From Terrisporobacter sp. (GTDB lineage: Bacteria > Bacillota_A > Clostridia > Peptostreptococcales > Peptostreptococcaceae): 64,000 bases of DNA. Under the pieces are notes generated by a model. That model did no database searches. It saw only the letters and a program-made list of their open reading frames with translations, and had not been told where the DNA came from. Every line of letters starts with the position of its first letter. Within the stretch, counting starts at the first letter, position 1. The translations under genes and the position numbers were made by a program. The stretch spans positions 5,132-69,131 of the forward strand of contig JARKUZ010000050.1 of the NCBI GenBank assembly GCA_029851945.1, read 5' to 3'. This document shows, one piece after another, positions 17,987 to 28,062 of this stretch.

Positions 17987-20900
17987 ATGAAAAAGATATA
18001 TAATATGGGGATTGATGTAGGATCTACAACAGTAAAAACAGTTATTCTAGATGATAATACAGTTATATTTAAAGAATATAGAAGACATTTTTCTGATGTA
18101 AAAAGAGCTATCAGAGAAACCTTACAAGAGGTATATAGTAAATTAGGAGATGTATGGATATCAGTAGTTGTTACTGGTTCAGGAGGAATAGATATATCAA
18201 ATTACTTGAATCTTAAATTTGTTCAAGAAGTAATATCTTCTACCAAAGCAATAGAAACTTTTAACCCTGAGACTGATGTGGTTATTGAACTTGGAGGAGA
18301 GGATGCAAAGATAACGTATATAAGTGGTGGAATAGACCAAAGAATGAATGGTATATGTGCAGGAGGAACAGGTGCATTTATAGATCAAATGGCAACTTTA
18401 TTAAAGACGGATGCAAAAGGCTTAAATGAAATGGCTAAGGATTATAATGTTATTTATCCAATAGCATCTAGATGCGGAGTATTTGCTAAGACAGATATTC
18501 AACCTTTGATAAATGATGGTGCAAAAAAATCAGATATTGCTATGAGCATATTTAATGCTGTAGTAGTTCAGACAGTGAGTGTATTATCATGTGGAAGGAA
18601 GATAGAAGGTAAGGTTGCATTTCTTGGAGGACCATTATATTTTTTATCAGAGCTTAGAAGAGCATTTCAAAATGTACTCAATCTTAATGATGAAGATATT
18701 ATATTTCCAGAAGATGCACAATTATATATTGCAATGGGTGCAAGTATATTATCTCAAAGCGAAGAGCCTATTTTATTACATGATTTATTGAATAGGTTTG
18801 AAAAAATAGAGAATCTTGATATGAGTGGGAGCAAAGGTTTAGAGCCATTATTTAAGCATGAAGATGAATATATATTATTTAAAAATAGACATGATAAAAA
18901 TTCAATAGAATCTAAAGATATAAAAGATTTGACTGGAGATGTTTATTTAGGTATAGATGCTGGGTCTACTACAACAAAGGCCACATTAATAGATGATGAT
19001 GGAAATATTGTTTATAAATTTTATAATAGTAATGAAGGTAGCCCTTTAGAAACTTCTATAAAAGTATTAAAAGAAGTATATAGTATTTTACCCAAAGGGT
19101 GTAATATATTATCCTCTTGTGTAACAGGGTATGGGGAAGCTTTATTGAAAAAAGCTTTAAAAATTGATTATGGAGAAATAGAAACTATTGCACATTATAA
19201 AGCAGCAAAATTTTTTAACCCAGAAGTAGATTTTATACTTGATATAGGTGGTCAAGATATGAAATGTCTTGAAATAAAAAATGGTGTTATAAATAGTATT
19301 ATATTAAATGAAGCTTGTTCATCAGGATGTGGATCTTTCTTAGAAACATTTGCTAATTCTTTGTCAATGGATATAAAAGATTTTGCTAAAGTAGGAATAA
19401 CTTCAAAAAAACCAGTAGATTTAGGATCTAGATGTACTGTTTTTATGAATTCTAAAGTTAAACAAGCGCAAAAAGAAGGGGCTACAGTAGGAGATATATC
19501 TGCAGGGCTTTCTTATTCAGTGATAAAAAATGCTTTATTTAAAGTAATAAAAATAAGAGATTTTGAACAGCTTGGGAATAATATAGTAGTTCAAGGTGGT
19601 ACTTTTTATAATGACCTTGTTCTTAGAGCTTTTGAAAAATTGACAAATAGAGAAGCTATAAGACCAAATATATCTGGTATAATGGGTGCCTTTGGAGCTG
19701 CATTAATAGCGAAAGAAGAGTATAAAGAAGGTTATGAAAGTAGTTTATTAGATTTAGAGCATTTAACAAATATTAAGCTTGACACTAGTGTTAAAAGATG
19801 TCAAGGATGTTCGAATAAATGTCTTTTAACTATAAATAAATTCACAGAAAATGAAATATTTATATCTGGAAATAGATGTGAAAATGGAGCATTTTTAAAT
19901 GGAGATAAAGATGTAGTTAATAATAAAGAAAAAGATATTAACTTATTTAGATATAAATATAATAGATTATTCAAGTATTATAAATCTTTAGATGATGACG
20001 AAGCAATAAGGGGAGAAATAGGTATACCTAGAGTTTTAAATATGTATGAAGATTATCCATTTTGGCATACTTTCTTCACAAACTTAGGATTTAAGGTAGT
20101 ACTATCAGAAAGATCTTCAAAAAAACTATATGAAAAAGGTATAGATTCTATATCTTCAGAAACAGTCTGCTATCCAGGCAAAATGGTACATGGACATGTA
20201 CAAAATCTAATAAATAGAGGAATCAAGACTATTTTTTATCCCGCTGTAACTCACGAATATAAAGAGGATAAAACTGCAGATAACAATTATAACTGTCCAG
20301 TAGTTATATCTTATTCTGAAGTTATAAAAAATAATTTAGAAGACTTAAGAAGAAAAAAAATTAAGTACTTGAATCCTTTTTTAAGTTTAAATAATAAAGA
20401 GAGATTGAAAAATAGATTGTATGAAATATTAAGATATAATTTTAATGATATATCTAGAAATGAAGTAGAAAAGGCAGTTGATATTGCGACAAAAGAAGAA
20501 GAGGATTTTAAATTAGATATAAGAAAAGCAGGAGAAGAAGCTATAAATATAATTAATCAAAAAGGATTAAAAGGTATAGTATTAGCAGGTAGACCTTATC
20601 ATTTAGATCCAGAAATAAATCATGGTATTCCAGAATTAATAAACTCGCTAGGTATGGCAGTATTAACAGAAGATAGTATATGTCATTTAGCAAATGTAAA
20701 AAGGCCTCTTAGAGTAGTAGATCAATGGGTATACCATTCTAGACTTTATAAAGCTGCAAGTTTTGTTAAGGAATGCGATAATTTAGAATTAGTCCAACTT
20801 AACTCTTTTGGATGTGGACTTGATGCAGTAACAACTGAACAAGTAGAAGAAATTTTAAATGAAAAATCAAAAATATATACAGTTATAAAAATAGATGAAG

Positions 20901-22327
20901 GTAACAATTTAGGTGCAGCTAAAATAAGATTAAGATCTTTACAAGCGGCTATGAAAGAAAGAGAACAAAACAATATAAGTGTAAAAAATATTAAAGGAAA
21001 AGAAATACATTATGTTAAGAATAATAAGATTAATTTAAAACACACTTTACTTGCACCGCAAATGTCTCCTTTCCATTTTCAATTTTTGCAAGAAGCATTT
21101 AATTATAGTGGATGGAATATGGAAATACTGAAACAAACAGATAGAAATGTTATAGAAGAAGGTCTAAAATATGTAAATAATGATGCATGTTATCCAGCAA
21201 TAATAGTAATTGGTCAACTTATAACTGCATTAAAATCAGGTAAATATGATTTAAATAACACTTCAGTTGCAATCACACAAACAGGAGGGGGATGCAGAGC
21301 GACTAATTATATTGGATTTTTAAGAAAAGGGTTGTATGAAGCAGGGTTTAAAAATATACCTGTAATTTCTTTAAGTGCTAGTGGTATAGAAGATAATGGT
21401 GTATTAGATAATATATCTTTAAAATTAATTAATAGAGTGGTTATGAGTGCAGTATATGGCGATTTACTAATGAAAGTATTATATAGGGTAAGACCTTATG
21501 AAGTAGTCAAGGGAAGTGCAAATAAACTTTATGATAAATGGGTGAAAATATGTAAAGATTCTCTTAAAGATGCTAAGTTTTCAACATATGGCAAAAATAT
21601 AAAAAATATAGTAGAAGAATTTGATAATTTGCCAGTATTAAATATTAAAAAACCTAGGGTTGGTTTAGTTGGAGAAATATTAGTTAAATTTCATCCAACA
21701 GCCAATAATAATATTGTAGATGTGTTGGAAGAAGAAGGAGCAGAGGCTGTTATGCCAGAGTTTATAAATTTCTTTACAGCATGGTCTGTAAATACTATTT
21801 ATAAAGCGAAGTTTTTAGAAGGAAGTAAAAAGTCATCAATATTAGCAAGATTATTTTTGATGTTTGCTAATTTTTATCAAAGAACTTATATTAAGGCATT
21901 AAAAAATAGTAAAAGATTCTCTGACCCAACAGATATAAGAAGTATTGCTAAGAATGCAGAGAAAGTTGTGTCTATAGGAAACCAAACAGGAGAAGGATGG
22001 CTTCTAACAGGGGAAATGATAGAGCTTATAGAAGATGGTGTGGAAAATATAATATGTATGCAACCATTTGGGTGCTTACCAAATCACATAGTAGGGAAAG
22101 GCTCAATAAAGGAATTAAAGCGAATTTACAAAAATGCGAATATAATTCCTATAGATTATGATCCATCTGCAAGTGAGGTAAATCAAATAAATAGAATAAA
22201 GTTAATGTTATCAAAAGCATTTAAGAATATAAGTGATGATATAGATTATGAAGGTTCACATAAATATAAATCTAAAGAAACTAAGATAAAAGAACATAAT
22301 AAAGAAGAATGTTTAGCTAAATATTAA
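17987..22327 (+). CDS. 2-hydroxyacyl-CoA dehydratase activase family protein, double ATPase with DUF2229
   Basis: A 1446-residue multidomain protein. Two BcrAD/BadFG-type ASKHA ATPase domains are present. The first (about 1-260) starts [13 protein letters not shown] and carries [11 protein letters not shown]; the second (about 318-575) starts [14 protein letters not shown] and carries the cysteine motif [10 protein letters not shown] cysteine-rich linker (RCQGCSNKC), a DUF2229 domain and a long C-terminal half related to the dehydratase subunit fold follow. Small members inject an electron into 2-hydroxyacyl-CoA dehydratases with ATP hydrolysis; the large fused form is widespread in anaerobes and its substrate is unknown. 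The ATG at 17987 follows GGGGGG by seven bases. No separate dehydratase genes are nearby. Confidence 0.88.
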   Translation: MKKIYNMGIDVGSTTVKTVILDDNTVIFKEYRRHFSDVKRAIRETLQEVYSKLGDVWISVVVTGSGGIDISNYLNLKFVQEVISSTKAIETFNPETDVVIELGGEDAKITYISGGIDQRMNGICAGGTGAFIDQMATLLKTDAKGLNEMAKDYNVIYPIASRCGVFAKTDIQPLINDGAKKSDIAMSIFNAVVVQTVSVLSCGRKIEGKVAFLGGPLYFLSELRRAFQNVLNLNDEDIIFPEDAQLYIAMGASILSQSEEPILLHDLLNRFEKIENLDMSGSKGLEPLFKHEDEYILFKNRHDKNSIESKDIKDLTGDVYLGIDAGSTTTKATLIDDDGNIVYKFYNSNEGSPLETSIKVLKEVYSILPKGCNILSSCVTGYGEALLKKALKIDYGEIETIAHYKAAKFFNPEVDFILDIGGQDMKCLEIKNGVINSIILNEACSSGCGSFLETFANSLSMDIKDFAKVGITSKKPVDLGSRCTVFMNSKVKQAQKEGATVGDISAGLSYSVIKNALFKVIKIRDFEQLGNNIVVQGGTFYNDLVLRAFEKLTNREAIRPNISGIMGAFGAALIAKEEYKEGYESSLLDLEHLTNIKLDTSVKRCQGCSNKCLLTINKFTENEIFISGNRCENGAFLNGDKDVVNNKEKDINLFRYKYNRLFKYYKSLDDDEAIRGEIGIPRVLNMYEDYPFWHTFFTNLGFKVVLSERSSKKLYEKGIDSISSETVCYPGKMVHGHVQNLINRGIKTIFYPAVTHEYKEDKTADNNYNCPVVISYSEVIKNNLEDLRRKKIKYLNPFLSLNNKERLKNRLYEILRYNFNDISRNEVEKAVDIATKEEEDFKLDIRKAGEEAINIINQKGLKGIVLAGRPYHLDPEINHGIPELINSLGMAVLTEDSICHLANVKRPLRVVDQWVYHSRLYKAASFVKECDNLELVQLNSFGCGLDAVTTEQVEEILNEKSKIYTVIKIDEGNNLGAAKIRLRSLQAAMKEREQNNISVKNIKGKEIHYVKNNKINLKHTLLAPQMSPFHFQFLQEAFNYSGWNMEILKQTDRNVIEEGLKYVNNDACYPAIIVIGQLITALKSGKYDLNNTSVAITQTGGGCRATNYIGFLRKGLYEAGFKNIPVISLSASGIEDNGVLDNISLKLINRVVMSAVYGDLLMKVLYRVRPYEVVKGSANKLYDKWVKICKDSLKDAKFSTYGKNIKNIVEEFDNLPVLNIKKPRVGLVGEILVKFHPTANNNIVDVLEEEGAEAVMPEFINFFTAWSVNTIYKAKFLEGSKKSSILARLFLMFANFYQRTYIKALKNSKRFSDPTDIRSIAKNAEKVVSIGNQTGEGWLLTGEMIELIEDGVENIICMQPFGCLPNHIVGKGSIKELKRIYKNANIIPIDYDPSASEVNQINRIKLMLSKAFKNISDDIDYEGSHKYKSKETKIKEHNKEECLAKY

Positions 22328-22336
22328 GACTTTATA

Positions 22337-22366
22337 GTAGGTTAGATTTATTTCTAATCTGCTTTT
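22337..22366 (+). terminator. Terminator after activase gene
   Basis: GTTAGA pairs with TCTAAT(C) with extra pairing outward and CTTTTT after it; modest stem. Confidence 0.6.
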
Positions 22367-22451
22367 TAATTATATTTGATAATTTTATCACCAACTGACT
22401 AATTTATTATGATATAATTAAATTTACTATATTAGAAAAGGTGGAGTAGTT

Positions 22452-23768
22452 ATGAAATCACTTAAAGATGCTATATCTTTGGATTATTTAGAGTATGATG
22501 TAAGCGAAGATATTAGTATCCATGAAGGAAGATTTTGTGTTTACTTATATAATAAAAAATATAAATGCTACGGAAAAGTATTTTATAAGATGACGACTCC
22601 TATGTCAATTAACTTTAAAGGAAAAATTTTATCTAGAAAAGATTATGATGTAGACATAACATTAGACTATGATAATGCGATACTTGAAGTTTATGGATAC
22701 AAACCTATAAATGTTACAATTAGTTCTATAAATGATTTAATGTTAGAAGGTTATATTAATGATGGATTTATAAAATCTAAAAATTATTTTGTCGATAGTA
22801 TAGATTTTTATATTGTAAATCTTGATAGATATTCAGGAAAACTTATAATGTATGAAGATAAGTTATTCGCTGGGAGAATGGAATTTAATATTAATGATTA
22901 TGAAGTAACCATTGATAAGAGATATGATTTTACAAAAGAATTAAATCATACCCTAAGAGATAAATCTGGTAGTATAATTACCCACATCGGACGTATAAAA
23001 AAGAAAGATGGTAGCTTGTTTAAGACTAATAACATAAACGATGTATTAGATAATATTTCTATGGCCCTTAGTTTTATGTGTGGTAGATATGTAGATATAT
23101 GTATTGTGAAGGGATATGAACATGATAACAATATATTCAGATTATGTAGAGAATGTATGGTTAGTCCTTTTAGGTTTGTACCGAACTGGAGGGATACAAT
23201 AGCCAATAATCATAACATAGAGAAATATATGACATTGATGTGTAAAAAACTAAATGATTTATACTATGGACATGCAATCAGACAAGTTATTGATTGGTAC
23301 ATTGAGTCATTGGGTAATACTACTATTGAAAATAATATTATTTCCATGCAAATCGCACTAGAAACCCTATCATATGTTGTTTTAGTAGAACAAAACAAAG
23401 TATTAACTGATGAGGAATTTGACCAAAACTTATCAGCTATAAATATAAGGATGCTTTTAAATAGTTGCAAAATTCCTATTGGAAAATTCGAATTATATTT
23501 GTTTGATGAATATATAGAAAATAAATTTATTGATGGAGTAGATTTAATTATTTATTTTAGAAATAAGATAGTTCATCCAAGTAGAAAAAGAAATAAAGCA
23601 ACTTTACATGTGGAAGATATGTGGAATATAATTCAAATTGCAATTAGATATGTGGAGCTAGTAATATTATATATAATAGGGTATAAAGGAGAGTACTCTA
23701 ACAGATTGAATGAAAGATCTTATGGAGAAGTAGAATTAGTGCCATGGAATTATTATAAGCATGATTGA
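22452..23768 (+). CDS. ApeA-like HEPN domain protein (possible defence RNase)
   Basis: A 438-residue protein. The N-terminal ~250 residues are beta-rich and aromatic, and resemble the N-terminal domain of ApeA-type proteins. The C-terminal helical part has FRNKIVHP, in which Arg370-x4-His375 fits the R-x4-6-H catalytic motif of HEPN ribonucleases. ApeA is an anti-phage abortive-infection protein in enterobacteria. Similar chromosomal HEPN proteins of unknown role are also common, so a defence role is an inference. AAGGTGGAG precedes the ATG. A Spx/ArsC-type gene starts 15 bases after its stop and is probably cotranscribed. Confidence 0.62.
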   Translation: MKSLKDAISLDYLEYDVSEDISIHEGRFCVYLYNKKYKCYGKVFYKMTTPMSINFKGKILSRKDYDVDITLDYDNAILEVYGYKPINVTISSINDLMLEGYINDGFIKSKNYFVDSIDFYIVNLDRYSGKLIMYEDKLFAGRMEFNINDYEVTIDKRYDFTKELNHTLRDKSGSIITHIGRIKKKDGSLFKTNNINDVLDNISMALSFMCGRYVDICIVKGYEHDNNIFRLCRECMVSPFRFVPNWRDTIANNHNIEKYMTLMCKKLNDLYYGHAIRQVIDWYIESLGNTTIENNIISMQIALETLSYVVLVEQNKVLTDEEFDQNLSAINIRMLLNSCKIPIGKFELYLFDEYIENKFIDGVDLIIYFRNKIVHPSRKRNKATLHVEDMWNIIQIAIRYVELVILYIIGYKGEYSNRLNERSYGEVELVPWNYYKHD

Positions 23769-23783
23769 GAAAGGACTGAAATT

Positions 23784-24134
23784 ATGAAATTTTATGGATA
23801 TAAAAAATGTTCAACAGTAAAAAAAGCTAAAAAATGGCTACAAGAAAATAATATAAATTTTGAAGAAATAGATTTAGTTGATACACCCCCAACTAGAGAA
23901 GAAATAAAAAGAATATATGAAGAAAGTGGACATGATTTAAAGAAGTTCTTTAATACAAGTGGTGTAAAATATAGAGAATTAGGATTAAAAGATGTTGTAA
24001 AAACAGCAAGTGAAGATGAATTACTAGATTTACTTGCTAGTGATGGTAAATTAATAAAAAGACCTTTATTAGTAGATAATAAAAAAGTACTTATAGGGTT
24101 TAAAGAAAACGAATATAAAGAAAACTTATTATAA
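23784..24134 (+). CDS. ArsC/Spx/MgsR family protein
   Basis: A 116-residue thioredoxin-fold protein of the ArsC/Spx family. The start MKFYGYKKCSTVKKAKKWL carries one cysteine (Cys9, followed by S-T-x-K-K) and the C-terminal part has the RPLLVDNKKVLIGF segment that closes the fold. It lacks the C-x2-C of redox-sensing Spx, and a resolving-cysteine arsenate reductase set-up is not evident, so it is better called a YusI/YffB-like member. The function of this subgroup is unsettled. It follows the HEPN gene by 15 bases. Confidence 0.85.
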   Translation: MKFYGYKKCSTVKKAKKWLQENNINFEEIDLVDTPPTREEIKRIYEESGHDLKKFFNTSGVKYRELGLKDVVKTASEDELLDLLASDGKLIKRPLLVDNKKVLIGFKENEYKENLL

Positions 24135-24168
24135 AAAAACTTCCTTAGTAAAACTAAGGAAGTTTTTT
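24133..24168 (+). terminator. Terminator after HEPN-ArsC pair
   Basis: AAAAAACTTCCTTAGT and ACTAAGGAAGTTTTTT form a perfect long stem with a T tract. Confidence 0.9.
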
Positions 24169-24241
24169 GTTATTTTGAAAAGACAATAAAAATTAATATT
24201 AAGAGATTAACTTTATTTTTATGAAAAAATATAAATTGTCC

Positions 24242-24269
24242 TTGACATGTATTAGTAAAACAGTATTAA
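24242..24269 (+). promoter_or_regulatory. Promoter of the broken GntR gene
   Basis: TTGACA (24242-24247) and TATTAA (24264-24269) are separated by 16 bases; AGTAGG precedes the TTG start codon at 24288. A good housekeeping-type promoter in front of a disrupted gene. Confidence 0.6.
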
Positions 24270-24287
24270 AGATAAGTAGGTAAAATT

Positions 24288-24591
24288 TTGAACATAGTCA
24301 TAAGTAATTCTTCTGCAATTCCACTTTATAAACAAATACAAAATCAAATTAAATCACAAATTCTAAGTGGAGAACTAGATAAAGATCAAATACTTCCTTC
24401 GGTCACTAGTTAAGGAATTGAAGGTAAGTATAATAACTACAAAACGAGCCTATGAAGAGTTAGAAAAAGAAGGTTATATAGTAACTGTTCCAGGAAAAGG
24501 CAGTTTTGTAGGAACTCAGAGTAAAGAAAGATTAAAAGAAGCTGACCTTTATGAGATCGAAAGTAAATTTTTCTATAGAATGTATATTTAA
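24288..24591 (+). pseudogene. Frameshifted GntR (YtrA-type) regulator
   Basis: The first part reads as a GntR winged-helix start (SSAIPLYKQIQNQIKSQIL, then SGELDKDQILPSV). After TCGGTC the frame hits a stop, while another frame continues with KELKVSIITTKRAYEELE and then GYIVTVPGKGSFVG. A small deletion at about 24403-24410 has removed a few bases in the DNA-recognition helix. The C-terminal end also departs from the family. YtrA-type regulators normally head ABC transporter operons; no ATPase gene follows here, so the locus appears decayed. Confidence 0.82.
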
Positions 24592-24987
24592 TATTTTAAT
24601 GATAATTATGACAGGTGTTTTATTTTGGATAATATATGTACTAGCGATTAAGCTTAATGTGGAGGAGTATATACTAATAGATTACAAAACTAATTTATAT
24701 ATGGGTGTAATGATGTTTATTATTTGGGTTTCGGTTTTTATACCTGTCATATTAAGATTAGGTATTAAAAATCAAGATTTGCTATGACGTTAATTTTTAT
24801 GATAACAATTATTCCATATTTTGGTATAATATCTATAGAAGAACGTGAAACTGTATGTGATATATTTTATAAAATAAGTCAAGTAGATAGAGATATTTTA
24901 TCAATATTATTAAGGGTCATGATACTTATAATATCATATTTTATAAGTTTAAAATTATACAATAATAAAGAAGTTATAAATTCTTAG
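24551..24987 (+). pseudogene. Membrane protein in two overlapping fragments
   Basis: Two short open frames (78 and 67 codons) overlap by four bases (ATGA) at 24784-24787. Both are hydrophobic: the first has segments FNILMIIMTGVLFWIIYVLAI and MGVMMFIIWVSVFIPVIL, the second MTLIFMITIIPYFGIISI and LRVMILIISYFISL. Neither has a convincing ribosome-binding site, and the first overlaps the end of the broken GntR gene. They probably come from one membrane protein, perhaps the permease that went with the GntR regulator, split by a frameshift. Two separate small proteins are less likely. Confidence 0.5.
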
Positions 24988-24991
24988 AATA

Positions 24992-25026
24992 AAAAAATCC
25001 TAATCAAAATTTGATTAGGATTTTTT
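24992..25026. terminator. Bidirectional terminator
   Basis: AAAAAATCCTAATCAAA and TTTGATTAGGATTTTTT pair perfectly. It separates the decayed GntR locus from the convergent permease gene. Confidence 0.9.
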
Positions 25027-25036
25027 ATAAATAAGA

Positions 25037-26389
25037 CTATGCTATTTTATCTATATTAGAATCATCATTGCTAGCTTGTTTTTGAGCTAAGCTATAAAGT
25101 GGTAGGCCTATTAATGTTATTAATACACCACCTATAGATACTAGAGTATTTATCAAACCAGCAAAAAATAATTGGTTAATTACTACAAATAATCCACCAG
25201 CTATAGCTATTATAGGTATTATTGGATATAGTGGAACTTTATAAGGTCTATTTAAATCTGGTTGAGTTTTTCTAAGTTTCATAACACCAAGGAATGTTAA
25301 AACATAGAAAGACCAAACAGCAAACATAGATAAATCACTTAATAAGTTGAATTGTCCAGATAATGCATATAAAGCTGAAATAACACCCATAACTAAAGTT
25401 GCATTAGCAGGAACACCGTTTTTATTTAAAGCTCCTATATATCTATATCCTGGTAATGATTTTTGCTTACCTAAAGTGAAAAGGATTCTTGGTCCAGTTA
25501 ATAAATACCCATTTATACATCCGAAGACTGAGATTAATATACCTATAGTAATTATTTTACCACCCATAGGTCCAAAAATTACTTCTGCAACTGCTGAAGC
25601 AGGAGAAGCATAATTGGCTAATTCGTTGGCAGGTAAAACCCAAAGATAAGCTAAGTTTATAGTTATGTATACAGCCATAACTAAAGATAAACCACCAACT
25701 ATAGCTCTAGGTAAATCTTTTCCAGGATTTTTCATTTCACCAGCTAGTGTACCAACATTTATCCAGCCATCATAAGCAAATAATATAGAAATTAAAACTT
25801 GTCCTATAACAGATCCTGGTGATAAACCATCACCTACTAAAGGTGTAGTTATAGGGTTGTTGCCATTTCCTTTTATAAAACCAAATAATATTATTAAAAC
25901 AAGAGGAACTAATTTAGCTATAGTAGATATTGTTTGTATCATACCACTAGTTTTTGAACCAAAAGTATTTAAAACACTAATTAATAGTATAGTTCCTACT
26001 GTTACAGGAATAACTAAAGCATCATTTCCTAAAAGTATAGCACTTTGGCTACCAAACATAACTGCAACGGCAGCTATTGTTGCTGGGAAGAATAAAACTG
26101 ATTGCATCCAGCCAGTTAATACTCCTAATTTTTTACCATAAATTTCTTCGATGTATACCATCATACCACCAGTTTTAGGTATTGCAGCTGAAACTTCTGC
26201 TGCAGTTAAACCAGCAGCTATTGTCATAACACCAGCTATAACCCACGCTAACATACCAAGACCTGGAGCACCACCAGTTATAGTATAAACGGCTTGAGGT
26301 TTAAAGAATACTCCACCACCTATTACCATACCTATAACTGTTGATAATGCAGCGGCAAGTCCTAAGTTTTTTTGTAATTTTTGACTCAT
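25037..26389 (-). CDS. APC family amino acid permease
   Basis: A 450-residue polytopic protein of the amino acid-polyamine-organocation (APC) superfamily with about twelve hydrophobic segments. The first helix carries the unwound GMVIGGGVFF motif that binds the amino-acid backbone, and TM6 carries LFAYDGWINVGTLAGEMKNPGKDLPRAI, a family signature. It is closest in style to the LAT-like exchangers (such as SteT), but the substrate cannot be read from sequence. The ATG has AAAGGA upstream. Monocistronic; divergent from alr across a 400-bp gap. Confidence 0.9.
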   Translation of the reverse strand: MSQKLQKNLGLAAALSTVIGMVIGGGVFFKPQAVYTITGGAPGLGMLAWVIAGVMTIAAGLTAAEVSAAIPKTGGMMVYIEEIYGKKLGVLTGWMQSVLFFPATIAAVAVMFGSQSAILLGNDALVIPVTVGTILLISVLNTFGSKTSGMIQTISTIAKLVPLVLIILFGFIKGNGNNPITTPLVGDGLSPGSVIGQVLISILFAYDGWINVGTLAGEMKNPGKDLPRAIVGGLSLVMAVYITINLAYLWVLPANELANYASPASAVAEVIFGPMGGKIITIGILISVFGCINGYLLTGPRILFTLGKQKSLPGYRYIGALNKNGVPANATLVMGVISALYALSGQFNLLSDLSMFAVWSFYVLTFLGVMKLRKTQPDLNRPYKVPLYPIIPIIAIAGGLFVVINQLFFAGLINTLVSIGGVLITLIGLPLYSLAQKQASNDDSNIDKIA

Positions 26390-26498
26390 AACTTATTTTT
26401 CCTTTCGAATAATTATTTGTAAGTAAATTATTTCTAGCATCTTATTCTAAGACGGCTTTTAATAATACTTCATTATTATATATTCATGAGTAAAAATT

Positions 26499-26537
26499 AA
26501 CAATATATTTTTTTAAATATATTGTTAATTTTTTATA
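26499..26537 (+). terminator. AT-rich terminator-like hairpin
   Basis: AACAATATATTT and AAATATATTGTT form a perfect 12-bp stem with a 4-base loop, then AATTTTTTA. It lies between two divergent promoters with no gene pointing into it, so its purpose is unclear. Confidence 0.45.
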
Positions 26538-26746
26538 ACAATAAGATATATTTAAATATTATAAATTACTTTTAAAATTGTAGTGAAAATACAAATATCC
26601 ACTTACTTAATATATTAATTAATATTTCTAAAAGAATATATTTTATGTATAAATAAATAAAAGTGTATATGGATAAAAATGGAACATTTTGTGTATCGTG
26701 AATAAAATAATTTAATGATATATTAGTAATTGTATATATTAATTTA

Positions 26747-26775
26747 TTGTAAAAGATATATAGTAAAGATATAAT
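26747..26775 (+). promoter_or_regulatory. Promoter of alr
   Basis: TTGTAA (26747-26752) and TATAAT (26770-26775) with a 17-base spacer, about 33 bases before the start codon. Confidence 0.6.
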
Positions 26776-26807
26776 GTGATTAATTAAAAGATTTATTGGA
26801 GGTAAAT

Positions 26808-27962
26808 ATGGACATTAAATCAGGATGTTGGGCTGAAGTAAATTTAGACAATATAGGCTATAATTTGCAAGAAATAAAGAAATCTTTAGACTCTGAAATG
26901 AAAATATGTTGTGTAGTAAAAGCAGATGCATATGGAAGTGGATCAGTTCAAGTTGCAAAATATTTAGAAAAACAAAATGTGGATTTTCTATCAGTAGCAA
27001 GAATAGAAGAAGCTTTAGAACTTCGAAAAAATAATATTAAATTGCCTATTTTATGCATGGGATATATTGATATATCTATGATAAAGGAGGCTATTATAAA
27101 TAATATATCTCTTACAGTATATAATGTGAATTATGCTAAAGAAGTAGATAGGTTTGCTAGCTTATTAAATAAGAAAGCTAATATACATGTAAAGATAGAT
27201 AGTGGAATGAGTAGATTAGGTTTTTTAGCTTTAGAGTCGATAGAACCTATAAAAGAAATCTATAAGCTTAATAATTTAAATATAGAAGGTATCTATACTC
27301 ATTTTGCAAAAGCTGATGAAAAAGACAAATCAGATACATTAGAACAGCTAAATAAATTCAAGTTTGTAATAGATAAGTTAAATACTTTAAATATAAATAT
27401 ACCATTAAAACATGTAGCAAATAGTGCAGCTGTATTAGATTTAAAAGATGAATTATTCAATATGGTTAGAGTAGGAATTATTTTATATGGATATTATCCA
27501 TCAGATGAAGTTGATATGGATAATATTAAATTAAAACCGTGTTTAAAATTAAAGTCTACAGTTACAAACGTAAAAATAGTAGATGAAAATGTATGTGTAA
27601 GTTATGGATATACATACAAGACTTCTGAAAAAACAAAAATAGTTACTATATCTATTGGTTATGCAGATGGGTTTAATAGAATTCAGCATAATCCAAAAGT
27701 ATTTATAAATGGATATATACTTGATATAGTTGGTAGAATTTGTATGGATCAATGTATGGCCAAAGCACCTATTGATGCTGAAATATCTGTAGGGAATGAA
27801 GTTATAGTAATAGATAATGATATTCCTCAACTTTCTGTAGAAGAACATGCAAGAAGAAATGATACTATTAATTATGAAATTTTATGCATGATTAATAGAA
27901 GAGTTACAAGAATTTATAAAGAGAATAATAAAACTTATTCTATAAATTATTTATCAAATTAA
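26808..27962 (+). CDS. alr: Alanine racemase
   Basis: A 384-residue fold-type III PLP racemase that supplies D-alanine for peptidoglycan. Lys38 in CVVKADAYGSG is the PLP lysine, and Tyr266 in VSYGYTY matches the catalytic Tyr265 of the Geobacillus enzyme. The later GYADG and GRICMDQ segments are family hallmarks. The ATG at 26808 follows GGAGG by five bases; an upstream TTG at 26796 overlaps the ribosome-binding site. The PLP loop reads KADAYGSG rather than the common KANAYGHG, so a related substrate such as serine is possible. Confidence 0.93.
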   Translation: MDIKSGCWAEVNLDNIGYNLQEIKKSLDSEMKICCVVKADAYGSGSVQVAKYLEKQNVDFLSVARIEEALELRKNNIKLPILCMGYIDISMIKEAIINNISLTVYNVNYAKEVDRFASLLNKKANIHVKIDSGMSRLGFLALESIEPIKEIYKLNNLNIEGIYTHFAKADEKDKSDTLEQLNKFKFVIDKLNTLNINIPLKHVANSAAVLDLKDELFNMVRVGIILYGYYPSDEVDMDNIKLKPCLKLKSTVTNVKIVDENVCVSYGYTYKTSEKTKIVTISIGYADGFNRIQHNPKVFINGYILDIVGRICMDQCMAKAPIDAEISVGNEVIVIDNDIPQLSVEEHARRNDTINYEILCMINRRVTRIYKENNKTYSINYLSN

Positions 27963-27987
27963 AATGAGGTTAATAGCCTCATTTTTT
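27961..27987 (+). terminator. Terminator after alr
   Basis: AAATGAGGT with GCCTCATTTTTT, overlapping the stop codon of alr. Confidence 0.8.
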
Positions 27988-28062
27988 AATTTTAAATTTG
28001 ATTTATTAAAAATCTTTATATATACTAGAGTAGATAAATTATTTTGAGGGGATTGAAAATAG

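Larger units (their letters stand above)
26390..26807. other. Intergenic region between divergent permease and alr
   Basis: About 420 bp. It contains a terminator-like AT hairpin (26499-26526) and the alr promoter at 26747-26775. The rest is AT-rich leader sequence with no recognised riboswitch or small gene. Confidence 0.5.
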
